13,461 bases of DNA from Bacteroidota bacterium (lineage in GTDB: Bacteria > Bacteroidota > UBA10030 > UBA6906): contig JAERML010000050.1 of assembly GCA_016844425.1 (NCBI GenBank), forward strand, positions 1 to 13,461. Reading direction: 5' to 3'. Each line of letters opens with the position of its first letter. Positions within the stretch are counted from its first letter, which is position 1. Position numbers and translations under genes: made by a program. This document shows, piece after piece, positions 7,221 through 13,461 of this stretch. The notes below the pieces were generated by a model. It was not told the DNA's origin. It was given only the letters and a program-made list of their open reading frames with translations, and did no database searches.

Positions 7221-7521
7221 CTCTGTGTGTTCTCCTGCACATCGACCCTTCCGTCTCCTTCACGTAGACAACCTGTCCGCAAATGATGTTGCAGTTACCA
7301 ATTGTGGGAAGGGATCGCCGATTTCTGTCATCGTTGGGAACAAAGTCTGCAAATCGGTCGCACCGTATATTTTTTCTGTGCATTTACGACGTTGCGGATG
7401 GCACGAAAATTGAACAAATCTCAATGCAAACTTGTTATCGCATTTGGGAAAACTCGTCTGATTTGGCCCCTGGAGATCGCCGTCGGCGGCGTCTTTCAAA
7501 TCCCGGTTGGAGCCACCGGTC

Positions 7522-7550
7522 TTGACGTGCTGTATGCGCGGCCAGATAAT
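7522..7550 (+). promoter_or_regulatory. Sigma70-like promoter of gltA
   Basis: TTGACG (7522-7527) and GATAAT (7545-7550) are each one base off the bacterial housekeeping consensus and are separated by exactly 17 bases. Transcription would start near 7557, leaving a leader of about 94 bases before gltA. An imperfect inverted repeat, CCGGTTGG (7503-7510) with CCACCGG (7513-7519), ends two bases before the -35 element and could be an operator. That role is inference. Confidence 0.7.
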
Positions 7551-7650
7551 CGCTAGATTCGATCAAGTAGAGTCGACAGAGATTCTGATCCTGAACTAAT
7601 TCCGAGTCTGAAGATGCATCACAACTCACCTGCATAGGAGGAATTACAAA

Positions 7651-8940
7651 ATGCCTGACACCCTTCTGATCAAAGACAGCCGCACCAACAAAGAATACAC
7701 GGTGCCTATCACGAACGACACTATCAAGGCCATCGATCTTCGCCAGATCAAGGTGAAGGATGACGACTTCGGAATGATGACGTATGATCCTGCTTTCATG
7801 AATACGGCATCGTGCCATAGCAAGATCACGTACATCGATGGCGACAAAGGAATCCTGCGTTATCGCGGTTATCCAATCGAGCAGCTTGCTGGTAAATGCA
7901 CGTACCTCGAGGTTGCCTACCTTTTGCTCCACGGCGAGTTGCCGACGAAATCCCAGCTTGACGATTGGACCTACAACGTCACGCACCACACATTGATCCA
8001 TGAAAACATCAAGAAATTCATGGATGGATTCAACTATGATGCACACCCGATGGGCATGCTGGTGAGCACGCTTGCGGCATTGTCCACGTTCTATCCCGAT
8101 TCAAAAAACCTGTTTGATGCTGAAGCCCGAAAGCTCCAGATTTATCGCCTCATCGGCAAGATTCCGACCATCGCGGCATTCGCTTACCGACACCACCTGG
8201 GTCAGCCGTATGTGTATCCCGACAACGATCTGAGCTATCCTGGGAATTTCCTGAGCATGCTCTTCAAGATGACGGAGCCGAAGTACAAAGTGAATCCCAT
8301 ATTGGAGCACGCACTCGATGTCCTTTTCATTCTTCACGCTGACCACGAGCAGAACTGCAGTGCAAATGTCATGCGCAGCGTTGGAAGTTCGCAGGCGGAT
8401 CCCTTCGTTTCGATGGCTGGTGCGGCTGCGGCGCTGTATGGACCGCTGCACGGTGGTGCAAACGAGCAAGTTCTCCGCATGTTGCGGGAAATCGGCTCGA
8501 AAGACAAAGTGCCAGAGTTCGTGAACAAAGTGAAATCGGGCGAGGGGGGCCGGTTGATGGGATTCGGCCATCGGATCTACAAGAACTACGATCCACGCGC
8601 CAAAATCATCAAGGAGACAGCGGACAAGGTGTTCGAAGTGACCGGTCGGAATCCGTTGCTCGACATCGCCATTGAGCTCGAGCGAATCGCGCTGCAGGAC
8701 GATTATTTCGTCAAACGGAAACTCTATCCAAACGTCGATTTCTACTCTGGTATCATCTACGAAGCACTGGGATTCCCTTCGGAAGTCTTCACGGTGTTGT
8801 TCGCTATCCCGCGCACGTCTGGATGGCTGGCCCAGTGGGAGGAGTTATTGTTAGATTCCGATCAGAAGATTGCACGTCCGCGCCAGGTATACCTTGGATA
8901 CGACGCCCGCGATTTTGTCCCTATGGAAAAAAGGGGATAA
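7651..8940 (+). CDS. gltA: Citrate synthase (type II, GltA-like)
   Basis: This 429-residue cytosolic enzyme condenses acetyl-CoA with oxaloacetate to citrate, the entry step of the TCA cycle. All three catalytic residues are present: H267 in GPLHGGANE, H307 in MGFGHRIYKNYDPR, and D363 in NVDFYSGIIYEALG. They match E. coli H264, H305 and D362 almost in number. The long N-terminal domain (about 1-60, including ITYIDGDKGILRYRGYPIEQLA just after) and the total length place it in the Gram-negative hexameric type rather than the short type. The start is ATG 7651, with AGGAGG at 7636-7641 and nine bases between. It has its own promoter at 7522 and a hairpin at 9010, so it is probably transcribed alone between the two hydrogenase-related arms. 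It looks intact. Confidence 0.97.
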   Translation: MPDTLLIKDSRTNKEYTVPITNDTIKAIDLRQIKVKDDDFGMMTYDPAFMNTASCHSKITYIDGDKGILRYRGYPIEQLAGKCTYLEVAYLLLHGELPTKSQLDDWTYNVTHHTLIHENIKKFMDGFNYDAHPMGMLVSTLAALSTFYPDSKNLFDAEARKLQIYRLIGKIPTIAAFAYRHHLGQPYVYPDNDLSYPGNFLSMLFKMTEPKYKVNPILEHALDVLFILHADHEQNCSANVMRSVGSSQADPFVSMAGAAAALYGPLHGGANEQVLRMLREIGSKDKVPEFVNKVKSGEGGRLMGFGHRIYKNYDPRAKIIKETADKVFEVTGRNPLLDIAIELERIALQDDYFVKRKLYPNVDFYSGIIYEALGFPSEVFTVLFAIPRTSGWLAQWEELLLDSDQKIARPRQVYLGYDARDFVPMEKRG

Positions 8941-9009
8941 TTCGTAGGCACTGGTATTTGACGGCATTTGCAGGGACCAGCTGTCTGCCCCAGGCGATGT
9001 TGTTGTGAG

Positions 9010-9057
9010 ATGACCGCTATCTGTTTCCACGAGGTTTGTGGGAAATAGCGGTCATCA
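9010..9057 (+). terminator. Strong hairpin after gltA, probable terminator
   Basis: GATGACCGCTAT (9010-9021) pairs perfectly over 12 bases with ATAGCGGTCATC (9046-9057). Inside it, TTCC and GGAA can add pairs with small bulges. Only a weak T-rich tract (ATTGTTA, 9058-9064) follows. It lies 70 bases after the gltA stop and 143 bases before hypA, where a transcript end is expected. Confidence 0.6.
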
Positions 9058-9114
9058 TTGTTAATGCCCGGCCTTACAGAAGGAATAGCCTGATGCATGC
9101 CAGAAGCAGAGGGC

Positions 9115-9143
9115 TGGCTTTTAGGCGACGAAAGCCATATTAT
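9115..9143 (+). promoter_or_regulatory. Small hairpin with adjacent TATTAT box upstream of hypA
   Basis: TGGCTTT (9115-9121) and AAAGCCA (9131-9137) form a 7-base-pair stem, and TATTAT (9138-9143) follows at once. The box resembles a -10 element about 57 bases before hypA, but no good -35 element sits at the right distance. The palindrome could be a regulator site in its place. No sigma54 (GG-N10-GC) element was found here. This is a tentative promoter region for the hyp genes. Confidence 0.3.
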
Positions 9144-9199
9144 CTTTGGAAGCGTGTGTAGTTGAAAAGTCGAATAGCCTCACAAGAAGATTCTTGAAC

Positions 9200-9562
9200 G
9201 TGCACGAGCTATCATTCGCCGAGAACATCGTAGAGATCATCCACAAGAGCGTGCCACGGGACGAGTTGGAGGATGTGCGCATCGTAAGGCTGAAGATTGG
9301 AACGCTCTCCGGTATTGTGGCGGATTCGTTGGATTTCTGCTTCTGCGCAATCTCGGCAGAGACTCCCCTCGCCAATGCTCGACTGGAAATCGAGCACATT
9401 CCATTTAGTGTTCGGTGCAATTCGTGTCAGAAGACATTCGTCAATGATATCGGCATTGTGGTTTGCCCTGAATGCGGAGGGGTCGATACGAACGTGGTGG
9501 CGGGCAGAGAACTTCAAGTGACAGAAATCGAATTGGACGACAAAAAAGAAAAAACATCATGA
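9200..9562 (+). CDS. hypA: Hydrogenase nickel-insertion accessory protein HypA
   Basis: This 120-residue cytosolic metallochaperone delivers nickel to the hydrogenase large subunit, together with HypB. The N-terminus is (M)HELS, with H2 and E3 being the nickel-binding residues of the family. This fixes the start at GTG 9200 rather than at the in-frame codon 9146, because H2 must be second. The zinc site is complete: C73 and C76 in RCNSC, C89 and C92 in CPEC. LKIGTLSGIVADSLDFCF (31-48) is the typical middle segment. Length is normal. An AAGAAG about ten bases upstream is a weak ribosome site. The stop overlaps the start of hypB in an ATGA junction. Confidence 0.95.
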   Translation: MHELSFAENIVEIIHKSVPRDELEDVRIVRLKIGTLSGIVADSLDFCFCAISAETPLANARLEIEHIPFSVRCNSCQKTFVNDIGIVVCPECGGVDTNVVAGRELQVTEIELDDKKEKTS

Positions 9563-10209
9563 GTATCATTACCGTAGAACGGAAAGTGTTGGAGAAGAAT
9601 GATGAGATCGCGCGCCGCAATCGGGCCCTGTTCTCATCCAAACAGATATTCGTCATCAACCTGGTGAGTTCACCGGGCTCTGGCAAGACGAGCATTCTGG
9701 AGCGGACGCTGGAGTACTTCAATCATCGCGTAAAGGTGGCTGTCATCGAAGGTGATGTGCAAACCGACTTCGACGCGCAGCGCATCGCACGCTACGACAC
9801 CCCGGTTGTACAGATCGTCACGAATGGTGGATGCCATCTCGAAGCGAAACTCGTCGAAGATGCACTTGTCAATCTGGATTTGGATGGTGTGAAGCTCCTC
9901 ATCATCGAAAACGTGGGAAACCTGGTGTGTCCTTCGAACTACGACTTGGGTGAAGCCATGAAGGTGGTCGTGGCGAGCACGACAGAAGGGGATGACAAGC
10001 CGTTGAAGTATCCCGGGATGTTTCAACGCGCCTCGGCGCTGATCATCAACAAGATTGATCTCCTTCCGTATGTCAATTGCGAGATGACCGTCCTGAAGGG
10101 GAACGCGCTTAGTATCAATCCATCACTAAAGATTTTTGAAACATCGTGCACGACAAAGTCGGGAATTCCCGACTGGTGTTCCTGGCTTGAACAGAACCTG
10201 CAGTCCTGA
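9559..10209 (+). CDS. hypB: Hydrogenase nickel-insertion GTPase HypB
   Basis: This 216-residue GTPase works with HypA in nickel delivery to the [NiFe] active site. The Walker A loop is SSPGSGKTS (37-45), NKID (164-167) is the guanine-specificity motif, and the metal-binding residues at the dimer interface are C92 and H93 (GGCHLEAKLV) and C124 (NLVCPSNYDLG). It lacks both the N-terminal CCxCGC-type nickel motif of E. coli HypB and the histidine-rich stretch of some other bacteria. It is therefore a short form with only the GTPase-domain metal site. The start is ATG 9559, overlapping the hypA stop, which implies coupled translation. An in-frame start at 9472 lies inside hypA and is not credible. 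Confidence 0.95.
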   Translation: MSIITVERKVLEKNDEIARRNRALFSSKQIFVINLVSSPGSGKTSILERTLEYFNHRVKVAVIEGDVQTDFDAQRIARYDTPVVQIVTNGGCHLEAKLVEDALVNLDLDGVKLLIIENVGNLVCPSNYDLGEAMKVVVASTTEGDDKPLKYPGMFQRASALIINKIDLLPYVNCEMTVLKGNALSINPSLKIFETSCTTKSGIPDWCSWLEQNLQS

Positions 10210-10233
10210 GGTGGGACGCATGCAGAGGCACGT

Positions 10234-11190
10234 ATGCAGAAGGAGCTTCGTGACATACGCTCTGACGTCTTACCGGCCTATAGGGCGCGGTTGACGAGGG
10301 AAGAGCTCAGGAACCGAGCCGGGGTGCTCAAAGAGCTGATGCGTGAATGTGTATTGTGTCCGCACGAGTGCGGTGCTCAGCGTCTGGAAGGCAGATACGG
10401 CGTGTGTCGGTCAACCTCGGATGTGATGATTTCGAGTGCTGGGCCCCACTACGGAGAAGAGGCTCCCCTGACAGGGGGGCGGGGCTCAGGAACGGTTTTC
10501 TTCACTTCCTGCAATCTCAAATGCACATTCTGCCAGAATTATGACGTAAGCCAGATGCGCTTGGGGAGGCGGGTATCTGAACGCGAGCTGGCCGAAATCC
10601 TGCTTCGCCTGCAGAAAAGCGGATGTCACAATATCAATCTGGTGACACCGACGCACATGACGCCCCAGATTGTCGGAGCTTTGGCCCTGGCGTCCGAAGG
10701 TGGACTCTCTATCCCGATTGTCTACAACTGCGGAGGATATGAGTCTACTCAGACGCTGAGGCTCCTTGAGGATGTGGTCGATATCTATATGCCGGATATC
10801 AAGTATTCTGACAGTGAAATCGCTCGAAAGTTCTCAGGTGGCCCGGAGTATTGGGATCTCGTTCGCCTTGCTGTAAAGGAAATGCACCGCCAGGTGGGGG
10901 ATCTCGTTATGGATGATCGGGGAATTGCGAAGCGGGGATTGTTGATCCGTCACCTGGTTCTACCGAATGGGCTTGCAGGCTCGCACGCGGTCCTGGATTT
11001 CGTCGTTCAGAAGATCTCCATCGATTCATACATCAACATCATGGATCAATACCGGCCATCATATCGGGCACTTCGATACGATCAACTGAGCAGAATGATC
11101 ACGACAAGAGAACATGCCGAGGTCCTGGAGTATGCTTCCGGTATCGGACTGCATCGGGGATTTCCTGCTCATCGCCGCTCGGTGATCTAG
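10234..11190 (+). CDS. PflA/PflX-like radical SAM protein (COG1313 type) in the hyp operon
   Basis: This 318-residue protein is a radical SAM enzyme of the group usually annotated as an uncharacterised Fe-S protein similar to pyruvate-formate-lyase activase. An N-terminal cysteine patch, C39, C42, C46 and C58 in ECVLCPHECG and YGVC, may bind a second cluster. The radical SAM motif is CNLKCTFCQN, with C93, C97 and C100. It is preceded by GGRGSGTVFF and followed by HNINLVTPTHMTPQI and an IPIVYNCGGYES strand. No glycyl-radical enzyme partner is in the window. The start is ATG 10234, about five bases after AGAGG and 24 bases after hypB. The TAG stop at 11188-11190 is followed directly by the hypF start, in the same frame. 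Its place between hypB and hypF suggests cotranscription and perhaps a role linked to hydrogenase assembly, which is unproven. Confidence 0.9.
   Translation: MQKELRDIRSDVLPAYRARLTREELRNRAGVLKELMRECVLCPHECGAQRLEGRYGVCRSTSDVMISSAGPHYGEEAPLTGGRGSGTVFFTSCNLKCTFCQNYDVSQMRLGRRVSERELAEILLRLQKSGCHNINLVTPTHMTPQIVGALALASEGGLSIPIVYNCGGYESTQTLRLLEDVVDIYMPDIKYSDSEIARKFSGGPEYWDLVRLAVKEMHRQVGDLVMDDRGIAKRGLLIRHLVLPNGLAGSHAVLDFVVQKISIDSYINIMDQYRPSYRALRYDQLSRMITTREHAEVLEYASGIGLHRGFPAHRRSVI
11181..11187 (+). promoter_or_regulatory. Ribosome binding site deciding the TTG start of hypF
   Basis: GGTGATC matches the 3' part of the full Shine-Dalgarno consensus (AAGGAGGTGATC). It lies three bases before TTG 11191, so the aligned spacing is normal. 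It sits inside the last codons of the upstream gene and supports re-initiation exactly after its TAG. Confidence 0.6.
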
Positions 11191-13461
11191 TTGAACAGAC
11201 CAACTCCATATCGAGCAGAAGAATCAAATCTCAGACTGAAGGTCAGCATCCGGGGCGCTGTGCAGGGCGTGGGGTTTCGCCCCTTTGTGTACCGTCTTGC
11301 CTCGGATCTGAAATTACCCGGATGGGTTTCGAATACCGCCCAGGGTGTCTTCAGCGAAGTCGAGGGCAACAAGAATGTTCTCGATCAATTCCTACTTCGC
11401 CTGCAGCAGGAGAAACCACCCCGGGCGTTCATCCAGAGCCTTGAGTTCTCATTCCTCGATCCTGTCGGATTTACATCATTTGAGATACGAGAAAGCGAAA
11501 GCACAGGACCAAAGACCGCCCTCGTTCTCCCCGACATCGCAACGTGTCCCGATTGCCTGGCGGACATCCTCGACCCCAACAATCGCCGCTACCTTTATCC
11601 TTTCACAAACTGCACGAATTGCGGACCTCGCTTCTCCATCATCGAATCGCTCCCCTATGATCGCCCGAACACTTCGATGAAACGATTCGTCATGTGCCAG
11701 GAGTGCCAGAGGGAATATGATGACCCTACGGATAGAAGGTTCCACGCCCAGCCTACTGCATGCCCTGCGTGTGGACCGCACCTGGAACTTTGGGACGGAC
11801 AAGGAAAAAGTTTGTGTCACCATCAAGAGGCGCTCCTGGGTGCGACAAAAGCGATCCGGGATGGTGCGATCGTTGCGATGAAGGGGCTCGGCGGCTTTCA
11901 CCTGCTGGTTGATGCGCGCGATGAAGAGGCGGTCCATCGGTTGCGTGAAAGGAAACATCGGGAGGAGAAACCCTTTGCCTTGATGTTCCCGTCGCTCGAA
12001 ATGGTTGAAGAAGAATGCTCTGTTTCGGACTTCGAGAAACGCCTCCTCCTTTCGCCTGAATGTCCGATCGTTTTGCTTCAGAGAAAGGATAACAGGGAGC
12101 TTTACGGGAAGCAACTGTCGATTCTCGGCCTGGCAAAAGCTCTCGCGCCCCAAAACCCGAACCTCGGAATCATGCTTCCCTACACGCCACTGCATCACCT
12201 TCTCATGAGGGAATTGGGGCATCCTGTTGTGGCGACAAGCGGCAACCTCTCTGATGAGCCAATTTGCATCGACGAGCGCGATGCACTCAAACGGCTGAAC
12301 GGAATTGCTGACCTCTTTTTCGTCCACAACCGTCCGATCGTCAGACACATCGATGATTCGATCGTCCGGGTCCTCATGGGAAGAGAGCTCGTGATACGCA
12401 GATCGAGGGGATATGCGCCTCTCCCGATCCAATTGCGCGGCGCCGGCGGCGCACCGGTCCTCGCTGTCGGAGCACACCTGAAGAACACCGTCGCAATTGC
12501 GGTCGAGGGAAACGCATTTATCAGTCAGCATATTGGTGATCTGGAGACACATCAATCGCTCGAAGCATTTCGGAAAGTGAATGCTGATCTTCAGAGTATG
12601 TTTGGTGTGAAGCCAACATTGATGGTTTGTGACATGCATCCAGACTACTTTTCCTCGGTGGAGGCCCGCAGCACCGGTCGGGATGTGCTTGAAGTCCAGC
12701 ACCATCATGCGCACGTGTTATCGTGCATGGCAGAAAACCAAATTGAGGGCGAAGTGCTCGGGGTTTCGTGGGATGGAACGGGATACGGGACTGATGGAAC
12801 TGTCTGGGGTGGCGAGTTCCTGATCACGAGGGGGGCAGGATTCGAGCGGTTCGCCGCCTTCAAAGCATTCCGGCTCCCGGGTGGAGAAAAGGCCATTAAG
12901 GAGCCTCGCAGGACTGCGGCTGGTCTTCTCTACGAGGTATTCGGAGAAGATGTGCTCCGAGAAAGGGATCTGGCCCCGATGTCCGAGTTCTCGGTCGCAG
13001 AATTGAGTATAGTCCTCCAGATGCTGAAGAATGGAGTTCAAGCTCCCTGGACCTCGAGTGCGGGTAGGCTCTTTGATGGGATTGCGTCAATCATGGGCCT
13101 CCGCCACCGCAATAGCTTTGAGGGGCAAGCAGCGATGGAGCTCGAGTTCGCTCTGATCGGAGAAGCCTCAGAGCAGACGTATCGATGCGCCGTCCAGAGA
13201 TCTCTTTACGAGGGAACTGGGGCGCAGGATGCTGGTCAGGGTACTGCAGTGCGTCCTTTGTATATTGTCGATTGGACCCAGATGATCAAAGATGTGTGGG
13301 CAGATTCCCGAAGGTGCGTGGCAGCATCTCTTATATCAAAAAAATTCCATAATGCGCTTGTGGAAGCTCTTGTGGACGTTGTGCGTGAGGCGGGGCTCAA
13401 GCGTGTCGTTCTCACCGGCGGGTGCTTCCAAAACAGGTATCTCACCGAGCGTGCTGTCCAC
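11191..13461 (+). CDS. hypF: Carbamoyltransferase HypF (hydrogenase maturation), 3' end missing
   Basis: HypF converts carbamoyl phosphate and ATP to carbamoyl-AMP and passes the carbamoyl group to HypE, the source of the cyanide ligands of the Ni-Fe site. The frame stays open for 757 codons to the window edge; the family is usually about 750-780 residues, so only a short tail is missing. Domains in order: acylphosphatase-like (about 16-105; VQGVGFRPF with R30, and N48); zinc-finger pair CPDC, CTNC, CQEC, CPAC (C119/122, 141/144, 169/172, 191/194; gaps 18, 24, 18); YrdC-like (about 211-400; KHREEKPFA, ATSGNLSDEP); and Kae1-like (VQHHHAH with H504-508, SWDGTGYGTDG with D528, TGGCFQNRYL at 742-751). 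The start is TTG 11191, directly after the upstream TAG. No ATG or GTG lies between that stop and the first domain. hypC, hypD and hypE would be expected nearby but are not in view. Confidence 0.95.
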   Translation, partial: MNRPTPYRAEESNLRLKVSIRGAVQGVGFRPFVYRLASDLKLPGWVSNTAQGVFSEVEGNKNVLDQFLLRLQQEKPPRAFIQSLEFSFLDPVGFTSFEIRESESTGPKTALVLPDIATCPDCLADILDPNNRRYLYPFTNCTNCGPRFSIIESLPYDRPNTSMKRFVMCQECQREYDDPTDRRFHAQPTACPACGPHLELWDGQGKSLCHHQEALLGATKAIRDGAIVAMKGLGGFHLLVDARDEEAVHRLRERKHREEKPFALMFPSLEMVEEECSVSDFEKRLLLSPECPIVLLQRKDNRELYGKQLSILGLAKALAPQNPNLGIMLPYTPLHHLLMRELGHPVVATSGNLSDEPICIDERDALKRLNGIADLFFVHNRPIVRHIDDSIVRVLMGRELVIRRSRGYAPLPIQLRGAGGAPVLAVGAHLKNTVAIAVEGNAFISQHIGDLETHQSLEAFRKVNADLQSMFGVKPTLMVCDMHPDYFSSVEARSTGRDVLEVQHHHAHVLSCMAENQIEGEVLGVSWDGTGYGTDGTVWGGEFLITRGAGFERFAAFKAFRLPGGEKAIKEPRRTAAGLLYEVFGEDVLRERDLAPMSEFSVAELSIVLQMLKNGVQAPWTSSAGRLFDGIASIMGLRHRNSFEGQAAMELEFALIGEASEQTYRCAVQRSLYEGTGAQDAGQGTAVRPLYIVDWTQMIKDVWADSRRCVAASLISKKFHNALVEALVDVVREAGLKRVVLTGGCFQNRYLTERAVH

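Larger units (their letters stand above)
6939..7650 (+). other. 712-base intergenic stretch before gltA
   Basis: No intact gene is convincing on either strand. The stretch holds a stem-loop just after the methyltransferase stop, a probable broken antitoxin-like reading frame (7107-7220), a featureless part of about 280 bases (7221-7500), and a promoter with a small inverted repeat next to it (7503-7550). Several open frames of 60-90 codons in 7225-7556 overlap one another and show no recognisable domain or ribosome site. The length and the remnant suggest an old insertion or decayed genes. Confidence 0.6.

Noticed and set aside
7225..7556. Several overlapping open frames of 60-84 codons in the gap before gltA
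   Set aside because: They have no ribosome sites and no recognised domains, overlap each other on both strands, and one runs through the gltA promoter.
9472..9558. Upstream in-frame start for HypB
   Set aside because: It would lie entirely inside hypA. The ATGA overlap at 9559 and the normal N-terminus MSIITVERKV favour the later start.
11476..12714. Long open frame of 412 codons on the minus strand
   Set aside because: It is antisense to hypF, whose zinc fingers and YrdC-like domain are read without a break on the plus strand. It is a codon-bias shadow.
1..13461. CRISPR arrays, tRNA or rRNA genes, insertion sequences
   Set aside because: No regularly spaced direct repeats, cloverleaf pattern, rRNA segments or transposase frames were seen by eye. 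A covariance-model search was not possible.

Overview
All genes that can be supported lie on the + strand. The window is a stretch of an anaerobic or facultative bacterial chromosome centred on a group 3b (cytosolic, NAD(P)-linked) [NiFe] hydrogenase and its maturation genes. The source cannot be named with certainty. Recognisable Shine-Dalgarno sequences (AGGAGG before gltA, GGAGGT before the CoA-binding gene), a sigma70-like promoter and mid-range GC argue against a typical member of class Bacteroidia. The gene content would fit an Ignavibacteria/Chlorobi-like or other FCB-group lineage, but this is inference.

Layout. (1) 2-1919: the 3' part of the hydrogenase small subunit (cut by the window edge) and the complete large subunit, which overlap. 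(2) 1990-2073: two tandem hairpins sharing one stem core, resembling REP elements. (3) 2172-3155: a YbaK-type deacylase and the hydrogenase C-terminal endopeptidase. (4) 3215-4027: an aldo/keto-reductase-fold protein with an eroded catalytic tetrad. (5) 4079-6938: a B12-binding radical SAM protein, a translationally coupled 103-residue protein of unknown family, a CoA-binding-domain protein and an ICMT-like membrane methyltransferase. (6) 6939-7650: a 712-base gap with a probable broken HigA-type antitoxin and a strong promoter for the next gene. (7) 7651-8940: gltA, citrate synthase, followed by a hairpin that probably ends its transcript. (8) 9200-13461: hypA, hypB, a PflA-like (COG1313-type) radical SAM gene, and hypF, which runs off the right edge.

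How they fit together. The large subunit keeps a seven-residue tail after the last metal-ligand motif, and the endopeptidase at 2676 is the natural enzyme to remove it. HypF makes the cyanide ligands of the Fe(CN)2CO centre (with HypE, not in this window), and HypA and HypB insert nickel. The hydrogenase-related genes are thus in two arms about 6 kb apart, separated by unrelated-looking cargo and gltA.

The points most worth a second look are: the radical SAM gene sitting between hypB and hypF, in the same reading frame as hypF and parted from it by one TAG codon followed directly by a TTG start; the uncharacterised B12-radical SAM/103-residue pair; the degenerate aldo/keto reductase; the paired hairpins after the hydrogenase; and the antitoxin remnant. 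No tRNA, rRNA, CRISPR array or insertion sequence was seen.
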